From contig NZ_CP101731.1 in NCBI RefSeq assembly GCF_031202305.1, forward strand, positions 1,116,001 through 1,180,000: a DNA stretch of 64,000 nucleotides, read 5' to 3'. Source of the DNA: Pelagibacterium sp. 26DY04 (GTDB lineage: Bacteria; Pseudomonadota; Alphaproteobacteria; Rhizobiales; Devosiaceae). Position 1 is the stretch's first letter, and the number at the start of each line of letters is the position of its first letter. Positions 41,625 to 50,697 of the stretch are shown piece after piece. The position numbers and the translations under genes are program-made. The notes under the pieces were generated by a model. That model saw only the letters and a list, made by a program, of their open reading frames with translations. It was not told where the DNA came from and did no database searches.

Positions 41625-42765
41625 CTCAGCGCCCCCTCATCCCCTGCCATTCGAGCCCCCGCCTTCGCGAGGTGCAGGCTCCGCACTCATGGCCTTCTCA
41701 CCGGGGGAGAAGGGGGCTTTTGGGGCGGGCGGCGGGGGTTTTCATGGCGTCAGCTTTCTGGAGCAGGGTCGGTTTCGGGGTTGGTGGTGAGGTTGTCAGC
41801 CTTGCGGCTGACGCATCGGCGTTGCCGATGCGCACCCCTCACCCCCGGCCCCTCTCCCTCAAGGGGAGAGGGGGGCTCGTTTTGCAAGCGTGTGCGGGTT
41901 TGCTCGCGCGCTGCTGGGGGCTGCCTTCTCCCCTTGAGGGATAGGGTGCCCGAAGGTGCGCGGAACCTCGGCGGGAACGGGGTGCGTTAGGCGGGCTCAG
42001 CGCCCTCCTCATCGGCCCTCCGGGGCCTGCCATTCGAGCCCCCACCTTCGCGAGGGGCAGGCTCCGCTCTCATGGCCTTCTCACCGGGGGAGAAGGGGGC
42101 TTTTGGGGGAGCGCTACGGCTGGGGCTCAGGCGCTCAGTGTACTGGATCCCGGCTCAAGGCCGGGATGACGGTTGGGGGTGGGGTGATGATGGGGATAAG
42201 CAGTTGGGATGCTGGAGACCTCGACGGTGGAGCGTGTTGAGGGCCGGAGGCCGGGCTGTGCCCTGCCCACCCCAACCGTGTCACCCCGGGCTTGACCCGG
42301 GGCAAGGTATGCGCGCCGTTCTCGGCTCTTGCGATGACGCAAGCTCAGCGCCCCCCTCATCCCCGGCCATTCGAGCGTAGCTCTCATGGCCTTCTCACCT
42401 CCAATCGTGCCACCGGCACGATTGGCCAAAGGACGGTTCGAAGTCTCCCACCAGGGGAGAAGGGGGTCTTGGGGAGCGTTGGGGATAACAAGCACGGTAG
42501 CGTTTGTCCCTCTTACCCTTCTCCCCTGGTGGGAGAAGGTGGCCGCGAAGCGGTCGGATGAGGGGGCTCGGCATATCAGCGGCCACAACGGTGATTGTTG
42601 AGGCTCAGCGCACCCCTCATCCGCCCCTGCGGGGCACCTTCTCCCCGGCGGGGAGAAGGGGGATTGGCGCGAGCGTTGGTGGAAGGAGCCTCCCTCTCCC
42701 CTTGAGGGGAGAAGGCCGAGGTGAGGGGTGCGCGGCGCTGGCCTCGAGCAAATGGCATTTCGATT
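41625..42765. repeat. Large intergenic repeat block between g8 and g9
   Basis: This 1.1-kb gap contains only repeats. Family A units in direct orientation start near 41627, 41997, 42346 and 42602 (CTCAGCGCCCCCCTCATC type), with partner units near 41835-41945 and 42520-42575 (CCTTCTCCCC/GGGAGAAGG). Family B palindromes lie at 42147-42167 (ATCCCGGC/GCCGGGAT) and 42284-42302 (CCCCGGG/CCCGGGG). I see no gene with a ribosome site. It is the longest non-coding stretch in the window and splits the tail operon. Confidence 0.85.
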
Positions 42766-42785
42766 TTCAACATAGGAACACACCA

Positions 42786-43199
42786 ATGACGGCCCAGAGT
42801 GGCAAGGACATGCTTTTGAAGCTCGATCCGGAAGGGTCGGGGAGTTTTATGACGGTGGCGGGACTGCGGACAAAGCAGATCGCGTTCAATGCGGCGAGCG
42901 TCGATACGACCGATGCCGAGAGCGCCGGGCGGTGGCGGGAGTTGCTGGAAGGCGGGGGGATCAAGCGGGCGGCGATCTCGGGGTCGGGGATCTTCAAGGA
43001 TCGGGCCTCGGACGCGCAGGTGCGGGCGCTGTTCTTTGCCGGGACGATCCGCGACTGGCAATTGATCCTGCCCGATTTCGGGACGGTGCAAGGGCCGTTC
43101 CAGATCGTGGCGCTGGAATTTGCCGGCGACCATGCGGGCGAGGTGACGTTCGAGCTGGCGCTGGAAAGCGCCGGCGAAATCACCTTCAGCGCGGTCTAG
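42786..43199 (+). CDS. GTA major tail tube protein, TP901-1 type (g9)
   Basis: A 137-residue tail tube protein: MTAQSGKDMLLKLDPEGSGS, then FNAASVDTTDAESAGRWRELL, SGSGIFKDRASDAQVRALFFAG and FQIVALEFAGDHAGEVTFELALESAGEI are typical of TP901-1 family tails. Stacked hexamers form the tube. The ATG is 6 bases after ACACACC with no strong ribosome site, unusual for a highly expressed structural gene. Confidence 0.9.
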   Translation: MTAQSGKDMLLKLDPEGSGSFMTVAGLRTKQIAFNAASVDTTDAESAGRWRELLEGGGIKRAAISGSGIFKDRASDAQVRALFFAGTIRDWQLILPDFGTVQGPFQIVALEFAGDHAGEVTFELALESAGEITFSAV

Positions 43200-43208
43200 G
43201 AGGTGGGG

Positions 43209-43523
43209 ATGGCCAATATGCAACGGGGCGAGATCGACGCGTTGATCGGCGGGGAGACGCGGACGCTGTGCCTGACGCTGGGCGCGCTGGCCGAGCTGGA
43301 GGCGCGGCTGCAGGCGGGGGACCTCAACGGGCTCGTCGAGCGGTTTGCGGCGGGTCGGGTTTCGGCGCGGGATCTGACGGCGATCCTTGGGGCCGGGCTG
43401 CGCGGGGCGGGCAATGCGGTGAGCGATGACGACCTGGCGCGGCTTTCGATCGAAGGTGGATTGAAGGGGGCGGCGGAGATCTGCGTGCGGCTTTTGAAGG
43501 CGACGTTCGGGGAGGCGGTGTGA
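43209..43523 (+). CDS. GTA tail assembly chaperone (g10)
   Basis: A 104-residue GTA g10 family protein: MQRGEIDALIGGETRTLCLTL, LEARLQAGDLNGLVERFAAGRVSARDLTAILGAGLRGAG. It acts with the next gene as a tail assembly chaperone pair around the tape measure. ATG 43209 follows AGGAGG at ideal spacing. In phages the two chaperones are made by frameshifting; here they are separate genes overlapping by four bases. Confidence 0.85.
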   Translation: MANMQRGEIDALIGGETRTLCLTLGALAELEARLQAGDLNGLVERFAAGRVSARDLTAILGAGLRGAGNAVSDDDLARLSIEGGLKGAAEICVRLLKATFGEAV

Positions 43524-43714
43524 GCGGGTTCCCGTGGGACGCGGCGATGGCGTTCGGGCTGGGGGTGCTGAAACTGTCGCCGCGCCAGTTCTGGGCGATG
43601 ACGCCGCGCGAGCTTGCGGCGGCGCATGCGGGGGTGACCGGACGCGGGGCGGGAGCGCCGCTCGATCGCGGGGCGCTCGAAAGGCTGATGGCGTTGCATC
43701 CGGATGGAGAGTGA
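43520..43714 (+). CDS. GTA second tail assembly chaperone (g10.1)
   Basis: A 64-residue protein starting at GTG 43520, overlapping g10 (GTGA). FPWDAAMAFGLGVLKLSPRQFWAMTPRELAAA matches the small phage tail chaperone family found at this position in GTAs. Its stop is one base before the tape measure start. Confidence 0.85.
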   Translation: MSGFPWDAAMAFGLGVLKLSPRQFWAMTPRELAAAHAGVTGRGAGAPLDRGALERLMALHPDGE

Positions 43715-43715
43715 G

Positions 43716-44264
43716 ATGGCTGAACTGTTTGGCGAGGCGTTCGAGGCGGAGCTGGCGGACGTTTCGGTGGAGCTCGAACGCATCCGCGATCTGGGGAGCG
43801 CGGTGGGATCGTCGCTGACCCGGTCGCTGCGCGGGGCGATCAGCGAGGGGCGGTCGCTGCGGACGCTTCTGGCCGATATCGGGCGGGCCTTCGCCGACGT
43901 GGCGCTCAAGGCGGCGCTGCGGCCGTTCGGGGATCTGGTGAGCGGGGGGATCGAGAGCCTGTTCGCCGGGATCAATCCGGCGCTGGCGCCGGTGAGGCCG
44001 TTTGCCAAGGGCGGGGTGCTTTCGGCGCCGACCTATTTTCCCATGGCAGGGCAATGGGGATTGGCCGGGGAGGCGGGGTCGGAAGCGATCTTGCCCCTGC
44101 GGCGCGGAGCCGATGGGCGGCTGGGCGTGGCGGCGGGCGGCGGACAGGCGGTGACGGTCAATTTCAACGTGACTGCGAGCGATGCGCGCAGCTTTGCGGC
44201 GGCGGAAGCGGAGGTGAGCGCGATGCTGCTGCGGGCCGTGCGGCGGGGGACGCGGGGGAGTTAG
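43716..44264 (+). CDS. GTA short tail tape measure protein (g11)
   Basis: A 182-residue tape measure protein, short like the RcGTA version, consistent with a short tail. An N-terminal helical part (GEAFEAELADVSVELERIRDLGSAVGSSLTRSLRGAI) precedes the conserved C-terminal block FAKGGVLSAPTYFPMAGQWGLAGEAGSEAILPLRRGADGRLGV, found in phage tape measures. I start at ATG 43716; ATG 43704 is an in-frame alternative inside the chaperone gene. No frameshift or truncation is evident. Confidence 0.87.
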   Translation: MAELFGEAFEAELADVSVELERIRDLGSAVGSSLTRSLRGAISEGRSLRTLLADIGRAFADVALKAALRPFGDLVSGGIESLFAGINPALAPVRPFAKGGVLSAPTYFPMAGQWGLAGEAGSEAILPLRRGADGRLGVAAGGGQAVTVNFNVTASDARSFAAAEAEVSAMLLRAVRRGTRGS

Positions 44265-44282
44265 GTTTCCGGCGGTGGTGAT

Positions 44283-44550
44283 CGCCGAGGCTCAGCGCCC
44301 CTCATCCGACCGCTTCGCGGCCACCTTCTCCCCAAAGGAGCGAAGGAAAGATTGGCGCGGGCGCTTGGGCCTGGTGGGAGAGGGGGCGCTGAGCTTCGGC
44401 GGGGAACAAGGGCTTGTGTGGAAACTCGGCGCCCCCCTCATCCGTCTCGGACCCAGCGGTCCGATCCACCTTCTCCCACCAGGGGAGAAGGGTAGCGCGT
44501 GGCAGCGGGATGGCAAGGGCCGCCGACGCTGCTTGGGAGCACCCTTTTGC
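44283..44550. repeat. Family A repeat block between g11 and g12
   Basis: Two direct units (CTCAGCGCCCCTCATCCGAC near 44291 with a GCTTCGCGGC hairpin, and CCCCCCTCATCCGTCTCGG near 44433) flank an inverted fragment near 44376-44396. Stems CTTCTCCC/GGGAGAAGG are present. No gene is evident in the 309-bp gap. Confidence 0.8.
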
Positions 44551-44573
44551 GCGAGAATTCAAGAGGATTTTCA

Positions 44574-45170
44574 ATGGCTTTTCATCAGGTGCGGTTTCCG
44601 CTCGATATTGCGCTGGGGGCGCAGGGTGGGCCGGAGCGGGCGACCGATATCGTGACGCTCGCCTCGGGGCGCGAGGAGCGCAATAGCCGGTGGGCGCATG
44701 CGCGGCGGCGGTACAATGCCGGTTACGGGATCAAATCGCGGGCAGATATGGCGGCGGTGCTCGAATTCTTCGAGGAGCGGCGGGGGCGGTTTCATTCGTT
44801 TCTGTGGCGGGACGCGCTGGATTGGCAGGCGGCCGATCAGGAGATCGGGATCGGGGATGGTGAGCGGAAAGCGTTCCAGCTCACAAAGCGCTATGGGGCG
44901 GAATTCGATCCGTATCTGCGGCCGATCACCAAGCCGGTGGCGGGGAGCGTGAGCGTTGCCGTCGATGGGGTTGCGGCGGCGTTCGCGGTGGATCTGCTGA
45001 CCGGGGTGGTGACGCTGGAGGCGGCGCCGGCCAAGGGCGCGGTGGTGACGGCGGGGTTCGAATTCGACGTGCTGGTGCGGTTCGATACCGACCGGCTCGA
45101 TATCGAATTGAGCGGGTTCGATGCGGCGGTCGCGCCTCATGTTCCGGTGATCGAGGTGATCGGGGAATGA
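44574..45170 (+). CDS. GTA distal tail protein, DUF2460 (g12)
   Basis: A 198-residue DUF2460 protein: MAFHQVRFPLDIALGAQGGP, RNSRWAHARRRYNAGYGIKSRADMAAVLEFFEERRGR and FLWRDALDWQA are conserved. In RcGTA it forms the distal tail ring to which the baseplate hub attaches. AGAGGATTTTCA precedes the ATG, and its stop overlaps g13. Confidence 0.92.
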   Translation: MAFHQVRFPLDIALGAQGGPERATDIVTLASGREERNSRWAHARRRYNAGYGIKSRADMAAVLEFFEERRGRFHSFLWRDALDWQAADQEIGIGDGERKAFQLTKRYGAEFDPYLRPITKPVAGSVSVAVDGVAAAFAVDLLTGVVTLEAAPAKGAVVTAGFEFDVLVRFDTDRLDIELSGFDAAVAPHVPVIEVIGE

Positions 45171-46045
45171 GGCGGTTCGGGGAAGGATTTGCCGCACATA
45201 TCGCGAGCGGGGCGACGACGCTGTGCTGGTGCTGGAAGATCGTAAGGGCGGATGGGGTGGTGCTGGGGTTCACCGACCATGACGTCGCGCTGGTGTTCGG
45301 GGGAACGGAATATCGGCCGGCGCATGGGCTCGATGGCGGGGAGACGGTGCAGCGGCTGGGGGCGCAGACCCAGACCTCCGAAGTGCTGGGCGTGCTGCAT
45401 TCGGCGGCCATCTCCGAGGACGATATCGCGCTGGGCCGCTATGACGGGGCGCGGGTGGAGAGCTGGCGGGTCAATTGGCGGCAGGTGGACGAGCGGGCGC
45501 TGATCCGCACCGATACGATCGGTGAGATCACGCGCGAGGATGGGGTGTTTCGGGCCGAGCTGCGCTCCGGGCAGCATGCGTTGAATGTGCCCAGGGGGCG
45601 GCTTTACCAGCATGTGTGCGATGCGCGGCTGGGGGATGGGCGGTGCGGGGTGGATATCGAACAGGCGGAGTATCGGGCGCATGCGGTGGTGACGGGCAAG
45701 TCCGGCGCGGCGAGTGTGACGGTGAGCGGGCTCGACGGCTTTGCCCAAGGGTGGTTCGGCCAGGGGATCGCGCGGTGGACGTCCGGCAGGCGGGTTGGAG
45801 TTGAGGACGCGGTGGTGCGCCAGGACGGGGCGAGGTTGGGTTTCGACCATCCGGTGGAGGATTGGGTGGAGGTGGGCGACACGCTCACGGTTTACGCCGG
45901 GTGCGACAAGCAGTTTGCGACATGTGGGAAAAAGTTCGGCAATGCCGTCAATTTCCAGGGATTTCCGCACATTCCGGGCAATGATTTCGTGCTGCGCTAT
46001 CCGGGGAGCGGGGATCGGCTCGATGGCGGCAGGATCGTGCCGTGA
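45167..46045 (+). CDS. GTA baseplate hub protein, DUF2163 (g13), probable Fe-S site
   Basis: A 292-residue DUF2163 protein (TTLCWCWKIVRADGVVLGFTDHD, GEITREDGVFRAELRSG). It has two cysteine pairs in the C-terminal half, Cys151/Cys160 (VCDARLGDGRCGV) and Cys246/Cys253 (GCDKQFATCGKKF), resembling the four-cysteine [4Fe-4S] site of the lambda tail tip protein L. It overlaps both neighbours by four bases. Cluster binding is inference; membership of the family is firm. Confidence 0.9.
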   Translation: MRRFGEGFAAHIASGATTLCWCWKIVRADGVVLGFTDHDVALVFGGTEYRPAHGLDGGETVQRLGAQTQTSEVLGVLHSAAISEDDIALGRYDGARVESWRVNWRQVDERALIRTDTIGEITREDGVFRAELRSGQHALNVPRGRLYQHVCDARLGDGRCGVDIEQAEYRAHAVVTGKSGAASVTVSGLDGFAQGWFGQGIARWTSGRRVGVEDAVVRQDGARLGFDHPVEDWVEVGDTLTVYAGCDKQFATCGKKFGNAVNFQGFPHIPGNDFVLRYPGSGDRLDGGRIVP

Positions 46046-46461
46046 CGCGGGGCGAGGCGATTGCCGAAGAAGCGCGGAGATGGATCGGGACGCCCTACCG
46101 GCACCAGGCGGCATTGCGGGGCGCGGGGGCCGATTGCCTGGGGCTGGTGCGAGGTGTGTGGCGGGCGCTTTACGGCGGCGAGCCGGGGGCGGTGCCGGCT
46201 TATGGCGCCGATTGGCGCGATCCGGCGATCGGTGATGCGCTGGAGGTCGGGGCGCGGCGGTATCTGATTGCGAAAGAGGGACCGGTGGAGGCCGGGGACG
46301 TGGTGCTGTTTCGGCTGATGCGGCACCTGCCGGCGCGCCATTGCGGGGTGATGGTGGGGCCGGAGCGGTTCGTGCATGCCCAGGAGCATCTGGGGGTGGT
46401 CGAGGTGGCGATGGGGGAAAGCTGGGCGCGGCGGGTAGCCGGGGTGTTTCGGTTTCCGTGA
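46042..46461 (+). CDS. GTA NlpC/P60-type cell-wall peptidase (g14)
   Basis: A 139-residue cysteine peptidase. The catalytic set is Cys32 in GADCLGLV, His100 in ARHCGVMV and His112 in FVHAQ. In GTAs and lambda-like phages (gpK) it sits in the baseplate and cuts peptidoglycan crosslinks during DNA entry. It starts at GTG 46042, overlapping g13 (GTGA). Confidence 0.92.
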   Translation: MTRGEAIAEEARRWIGTPYRHQAALRGAGADCLGLVRGVWRALYGGEPGAVPAYGADWRDPAIGDALEVGARRYLIAKEGPVEAGDVVLFRLMRHLPARHCGVMVGPERFVHAQEHLGVVEVAMGESWARRVAGVFRFP

Positions 46462-46944
46462 GGCGGTGGTGGCGGGCGGGACGCTGCTGGATTCCGGGAA
46501 CAAGGCCCGGAATGGCAGGCTGAGGTGGTGGGCCGGGGCTACAACCACGGGTCATTCCGGGGGCAGCAAGCGGCAGCGGTGTGGTTCGTGCTTCACGCGC
46601 TGGAGTGTACTGGATCCCGGCTCAAGGCCGGGATGACGGCGGAGTGGGGCGCGGCGGCGAGCTTCAGCTAAACCGGTGGAGTTCTGCGTCCTCTCCCATT
46701 CGTCATTGTCGGGCTCGACCCGACAATCCGCAGCACTGCCGGTGGTGCAGGAGAGGTTTTGGAAAACACCTCTGCCGCACCGCTTGGCAGCCTTGCGGGT
46801 CTCCGGGTCAAGCCCGAAGACGACGAGGGGAGAGGTAGGGACGGAACGCGGAGCGGCGCATATCTGGCCCGGGACAAGCCCAGGTGACACGCTGAATGTT
46901 CGAGCGGCGATCGGGCGAATTCGATCAGAATAGAGAGGCATTTC
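46462..46944. repeat. Cluster of short palindromes (families B and C) before g15
   Basis: Four elements are packed into 480 bp: ATTCCGGG/CCCGGAAT (46491-46513), ATCCCGGC/GCCGGGAT (46614-46634), ATTGTCGGG/CCCGACAAT (46705-46727), and the 40-bp family C repeat (46789-46828) identical to 38120-38159. A fifth imperfect one lies near 46867. No gene is evident here. Confidence 0.8.
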
Positions 46945-49900
46945 ATGGCGACACTTGCGCTTTCAGTGGCTGGGCAGGTCGTGGGCGGGGCGATCGGGGG
47001 GCCGGTTGGGGCGACGATCGGGCGGGCGCTCGGGGCGTTGGCCGGGGGTGCGGTCGACAATGCGCTCTTCGGGGAACGGCCGAGCCGGGCCCAGAGCGAT
47101 GTACGGCTGACGGGATCGAGCGAAGGCGGGCCGATCCCGCGAATCTATGGCTGGAGTCGGGTGTCGGGGAATATCATCTGGGCGACCGAGCTCGAGCGGA
47201 TCGCGGCGGAGAGTTCGGGGATCAAGGGGTTCGGGCGGGGTGCCGAAGAGGACACCATCGCCGCGAGCTTCGCGCTGGCGCTGTGCGAGGGCGAGGTGGC
47301 CCATCTCGGGCGCATCTGGGCGGACGGGAAGCTGCTGGAAACCGATGGGCTCGATATCCGGTTCTATCGCGGAACGAACGACCAGGAGCCGGACGGGTTC
47401 ATCATGGCGCGGCAGGGGGCGGCGCCGGCTTATCGCGGTATCTGCTACCTGGTGGTCGAGCGGCTGGATTTGACCCCGTTCGGCAACCGCATTCCCAATA
47501 TCTCGGTGGAGATCTGCCGGCCCGTGGGGGATTTGGAGCGCGATATCCGCGCGGTGTGCGTGATCCCCGGATCGACTGAATTCGGCTACGACCCGAGGCC
47601 ACGGGTGCGGGTGCTGGGACCGGGGCGCAGCGAGGCGGAGAACTGCCATCTGAGTGGGGCGCGATCGGATTGGGACATCTCGATCGACGAACTGGTGGCG
47701 CTGTGCCCCAACCTCGAACATGTGGGGCTGGTGGTCTCCTGGTTCGGCACCGATCTGCGGTGCGGCGAGTGTTTGGTGGAACCTCGGGTCGAAGGCCGGG
47801 ACAAGGAGGTCAAGGGCGCGAGCTGGTCGGTGGCCGGACGCTCGCGGGGTGCGGCCAATGTGGTGAGCAGCCATGAGGGCGGGCCGGCCTATGGGGGGAC
47901 GCCGTCCGATACGGCGGTGAAGGCGGCGATTGCCGATTTGAGGGCGCGCGGTCTCAAGGTGACGCTCTATCCGTTCGTGATGATGGACATTCCTCACGCC
48001 AATGGGCTGGTGGATCCCTATACGCTTGGGGCCGGGCAGTCGGCCTATCCGTGGCGGGGACGGATCACCTGTCACCCGGCGCCCGGTGTTAAAGGATCGC
48101 CGGACGGCACGGGCGCGGCCGCCGGGCAGGTGGCGGCGTTCATGGGCAATGGGTATCGCGAGATGATCCTGCACTATGCGCGGCTGGGCCGAGATGCGGG
48201 CGGGATCGATGCGATGCTGATCGGGTCGGAAATGCGGGGGCTGACATGGGTGCGCTCGGGCGCTTCGAGCTTTCCATTCGTCGACGCGCTGCGCGGGTTG
48301 GCGGGAGAGGTGCGTGCCATCGTCGGCGCTGCGACCAAGATCACCTATGCGGCGGATTGGTCGGAATATTCCGGGCTGCAACCGGACGATGCGCCGGGGG
48401 ACAAGATCTTTCATCTCGACCCGCTCTGGGCCGATAACAATATCGATGCCATCGGCATCGATAACTATATGCCGCTGGCCGACTGGCGGGACGGGGAGAG
48501 CCACGAGGATGCCGAGGTGGCGGGGTCGATCCACGATCTCGATTATCTCAAGGGCAATATCGCGGGCGGCGAGGGGTATGACTGGTTCTATGCGTCCCAG
48601 GCCGATCGGGAGGCGCAGGTGCGCTCGCCGATCAGCGACGGGGCGCATGGGGAAGATTGGATCTGGCGCTACAAGGACCTGGAAAATTTCTGGAGCCTGC
48701 CGCATCACGACCGGATCGGCGGCGTGCGCAGCGAGACGCCTACGGCGTGGGTGCCGTTTTCAAAGCCATACTGGCTGACCGAGCTCGGATGCGGGGCGGT
48801 GGACAAGGGGCCAAACGCGCCCAATGCATTTGGTGACCCCAAGAGCGCGGAGGATGCGCGTCCGCCCTTTTCGAGCGGGACGCCCGATCCGCTGGTCCAG
48901 CGGCAGGCGCTCAGGGCGTGTCATCACTATTGGCGTGAGGCGGCGCACAATCCGACCTCGCCGGTTTATGGCGGGCCCATGCTCGACACCGGCAGGATTT
49001 ATCTCTGGTGCTGGGACGCCCGGCCTTATCCGGCGTTTCCGGGGATGGCCGAGGTGTGGTCGGACGCGGCCAATTACGAGACGGGGCACTGGCTCAATGG
49101 CCGCTTGGGATCGGCAGGAGCCGATGAACTGCTCGCCGCCATGGCAAAGGATTTCGGCGTGACGGTGAGCCGGATCGACGCAAAGCCGCCGCTGGTTCGG
49201 GGGCTGGGCGTGGAGGCCGTCGCCAGCTTGCGCGATGCGTCGGCAAGCCTGGTCGAGGCTCTGGGGCTGGCGGTGCTCGATACGGACCAGGGCATCGCGT
49301 GGCGGCGCGGGGATGCGCGGGAGGTTGCAACGCTTGCGCGTGAGGATCTGGCGGCGGCCGATGGGGCGCTGCTCTCGCGCAAGCGGAGCGATCCGGCGGA
49401 AATGGCCGGGCGGTTGACGCTCAATTACTTCGATAGGGACCGAGACTATCAGACCGCTTCGGTGCTGGCGGTTTCGCCCAAAGGCGAGCGCAATGCGGGC
49501 GCGGAGACCGGGCTGGTGCTCGATCCCGCCGATGCGCGGGCGGTGGCCGAGGGAATGCTGGGCGCGATGCGCAGGGCCGGAGACACGTTGGAATTGGCGC
49601 TGCCGCCATCGCTGATGGCGCTCGAAGCGGGGGATTTGATCGGCGTCGATGGCGTGGCGGATGGGCCGTTCGTCGTCGATGCCGTGCGCGATGGGGCGAT
49701 GCGTAGCGTATCGGCCTCGGCGCGTGGGGAAACCGTCGTGGGAACGATTGCCGCTCCGCCACGGCGGGTGCCGCAGATGCGGCCGCCGATTGCGGTGACG
49801 CCAGTGATCGCGGTGGCGCACCTGCCGGCGGCCGATGGCGGCACCGAACTGGTGGCGGCAGCATTTGCCGAGCCGTGGCCGGGAAGCGTCAGCCTGCGCG

Positions 49901-50697
49901 ATGCCGGGACGGGCAGCGAGCTCGGAGTGCTCACCGCGCCGGGTACGCTGGGCGAACTGACGCTGGAATTGGGGGAAGGGCCGCGCGGCGTTTGGGATCG
50001 GGCCGGGGAACTGGAGGTGAGGCTCTATGGCGGGCATCTGGCATCGGCGGAGCCGCAGACCGTGCTGGCTTCGGCGAACCGGCTGGCGGTTTTGACCGAT
50101 GCGGGGCACTGGGAGGTCGTCGGGTTCGAGCGTGCGGAGCTTGTCGGGCCTGCGATCTATCGGCTGACGGGACTGCTTCGCGGGCTGGATACGACGCGAT
50201 CCGGGGTGGCTGGGATTGGCAACCGCGTGATGGTGCTCGATCGGCACTGCCTGCGGGTGGCAACCCCGCACGGCGCTTTGGGCGATCGGCGGGCGTTTCG
50301 GGCCTATGCAGGGTCGCGGGATGCCGAAGGGGTGGAGCTTGCCGTGGATGTGGATTTCGGTGCGGCGCTTCCGCTGGCGCCGGCCCACCTTGCCGCCAGA
50401 CGCGATGTGGCGAGCGGAGATGTGAGGCTGAGCTGGGTCCGGCGCAGCCGGATCGATGGCAACGCTTGGACCTTTGCAGACGTGCCGCTCGATTTTTCGC
50501 CCGAGCGGTATCGGGTTTCGATCCTCGATGGGGGTGCACAGGTGCGGGCGATGACGGTGGGCGGGGCTGAATTGATTTATTCGGCCGTCGAGCAGATCGC
50601 GGATTTCGGGAGTTTGCCGGCGACGTTCGGGTTCGCCGTCGAGCAGATCAGTCCGGTGCTGGGGCCGGGCCATAGGGCACGGGGAGTGTTTTCATGA
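46945..50697 (+). CDS. GTA tail megaprotein with TIM-barrel glycosidase-like domain (g15)
   Basis: A 1250-residue protein. The N-terminus (LALSVAGQVVGGAIGGPVGATIGRALGALAG) is a glycine-zipper-like segment. Next come a tail-hub domain (GSSEGGPIPRIYGWSRVSGNIIWATE), a GTA_TIM barrel (about 230-700; IDELVALCPNLEHVGLVVSWFGTDLRCG, YRFVLH-like helices, ITYAADWSEYSG, DNNIDAIGIDNYMPLADW, KPYWLTELGCGAVDKGPN) and C-terminal beta-rich tail domains. It is the tail tip that contacts recipient cells and probably digests wall or capsule glycans. Full length for the family. Its stop overlaps the next gene. Confidence 0.93.
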   Translation: MATLALSVAGQVVGGAIGGPVGATIGRALGALAGGAVDNALFGERPSRAQSDVRLTGSSEGGPIPRIYGWSRVSGNIIWATELERIAAESSGIKGFGRGAEEDTIAASFALALCEGEVAHLGRIWADGKLLETDGLDIRFYRGTNDQEPDGFIMARQGAAPAYRGICYLVVERLDLTPFGNRIPNISVEICRPVGDLERDIRAVCVIPGSTEFGYDPRPRVRVLGPGRSEAENCHLSGARSDWDISIDELVALCPNLEHVGLVVSWFGTDLRCGECLVEPRVEGRDKEVKGASWSVAGRSRGAANVVSSHEGGPAYGGTPSDTAVKAAIADLRARGLKVTLYPFVMMDIPHANGLVDPYTLGAGQSAYPWRGRITCHPAPGVKGSPDGTGAAAGQVAAFMGNGYREMILHYARLGRDAGGIDAMLIGSEMRGLTWVRSGASSFPFVDALRGLAGEVRAIVGAATKITYAADWSEYSGLQPDDAPGDKIFHLDPLWADNNIDAIGIDNYMPLADWRDGESHEDAEVAGSIHDLDYLKGNIAGGEGYDWFYASQADREAQVRSPISDGAHGEDWIWRYKDLENFWSLPHHDRIGGVRSETPTAWVPFSKPYWLTELGCGAVDKGPNAPNAFGDPKSAEDARPPFSSGTPDPLVQRQALRACHHYWREAAHNPTSPVYGGPMLDTGRIYLWCWDARPYPAFPGMAEVWSDAANYETGHWLNGRLGSAGADELLAAMAKDFGVTVSRIDAKPPLVRGLGVEAVASLRDASASLVEALGLAVLDTDQGIAWRRGDAREVATLAREDLAAADGALLSRKRSDPAEMAGRLTLNYFDRDRDYQTASVLAVSPKGERNAGAETGLVLDPADARAVAEGMLGAMRRAGDTLELALPPSLMALEAGDLIGVDGVADGPFVVDAVRDGAMRSVSASARGETVVGTIAAPPRRVPQMRPPIAVTPVIAVAHLPAADGGTELVAAAFAEPWPGSVSLRDAGTGSELGVLTAPGTLGELTLELGEGPRGVWDRAGELEVRLYGGHLASAEPQTVLASANRLAVLTDAGHWEVVGFERAELVGPAIYRLTGLLRGLDTTRSGVAGIGNRVMVLDRHCLRVATPHGALGDRRAFRAYAGSRDAEGVELAVDVDFGAALPLAPAHLAARRDVASGDVRLSWVRRSRIDGNAWTFADVPLDFSPERYRVSILDGGAQVRAMTVGGAELIYSAVEQIADFGSLPATFGFAVEQISPVLGPGHRARGVFS

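Noticed and set aside
43716..44264. A truncated tape measure gene
   Set aside because: At 182 residues it is short for a phage but matches the short-tailed GTA class; both ends and the conserved C-terminal block are intact.
46963..50673. Two long minus-strand frames (581 and 637 residues)
   Set aside because: Both are shadows of the GTA megaprotein gene, with Arg/Pro/His-rich nonsense composition.
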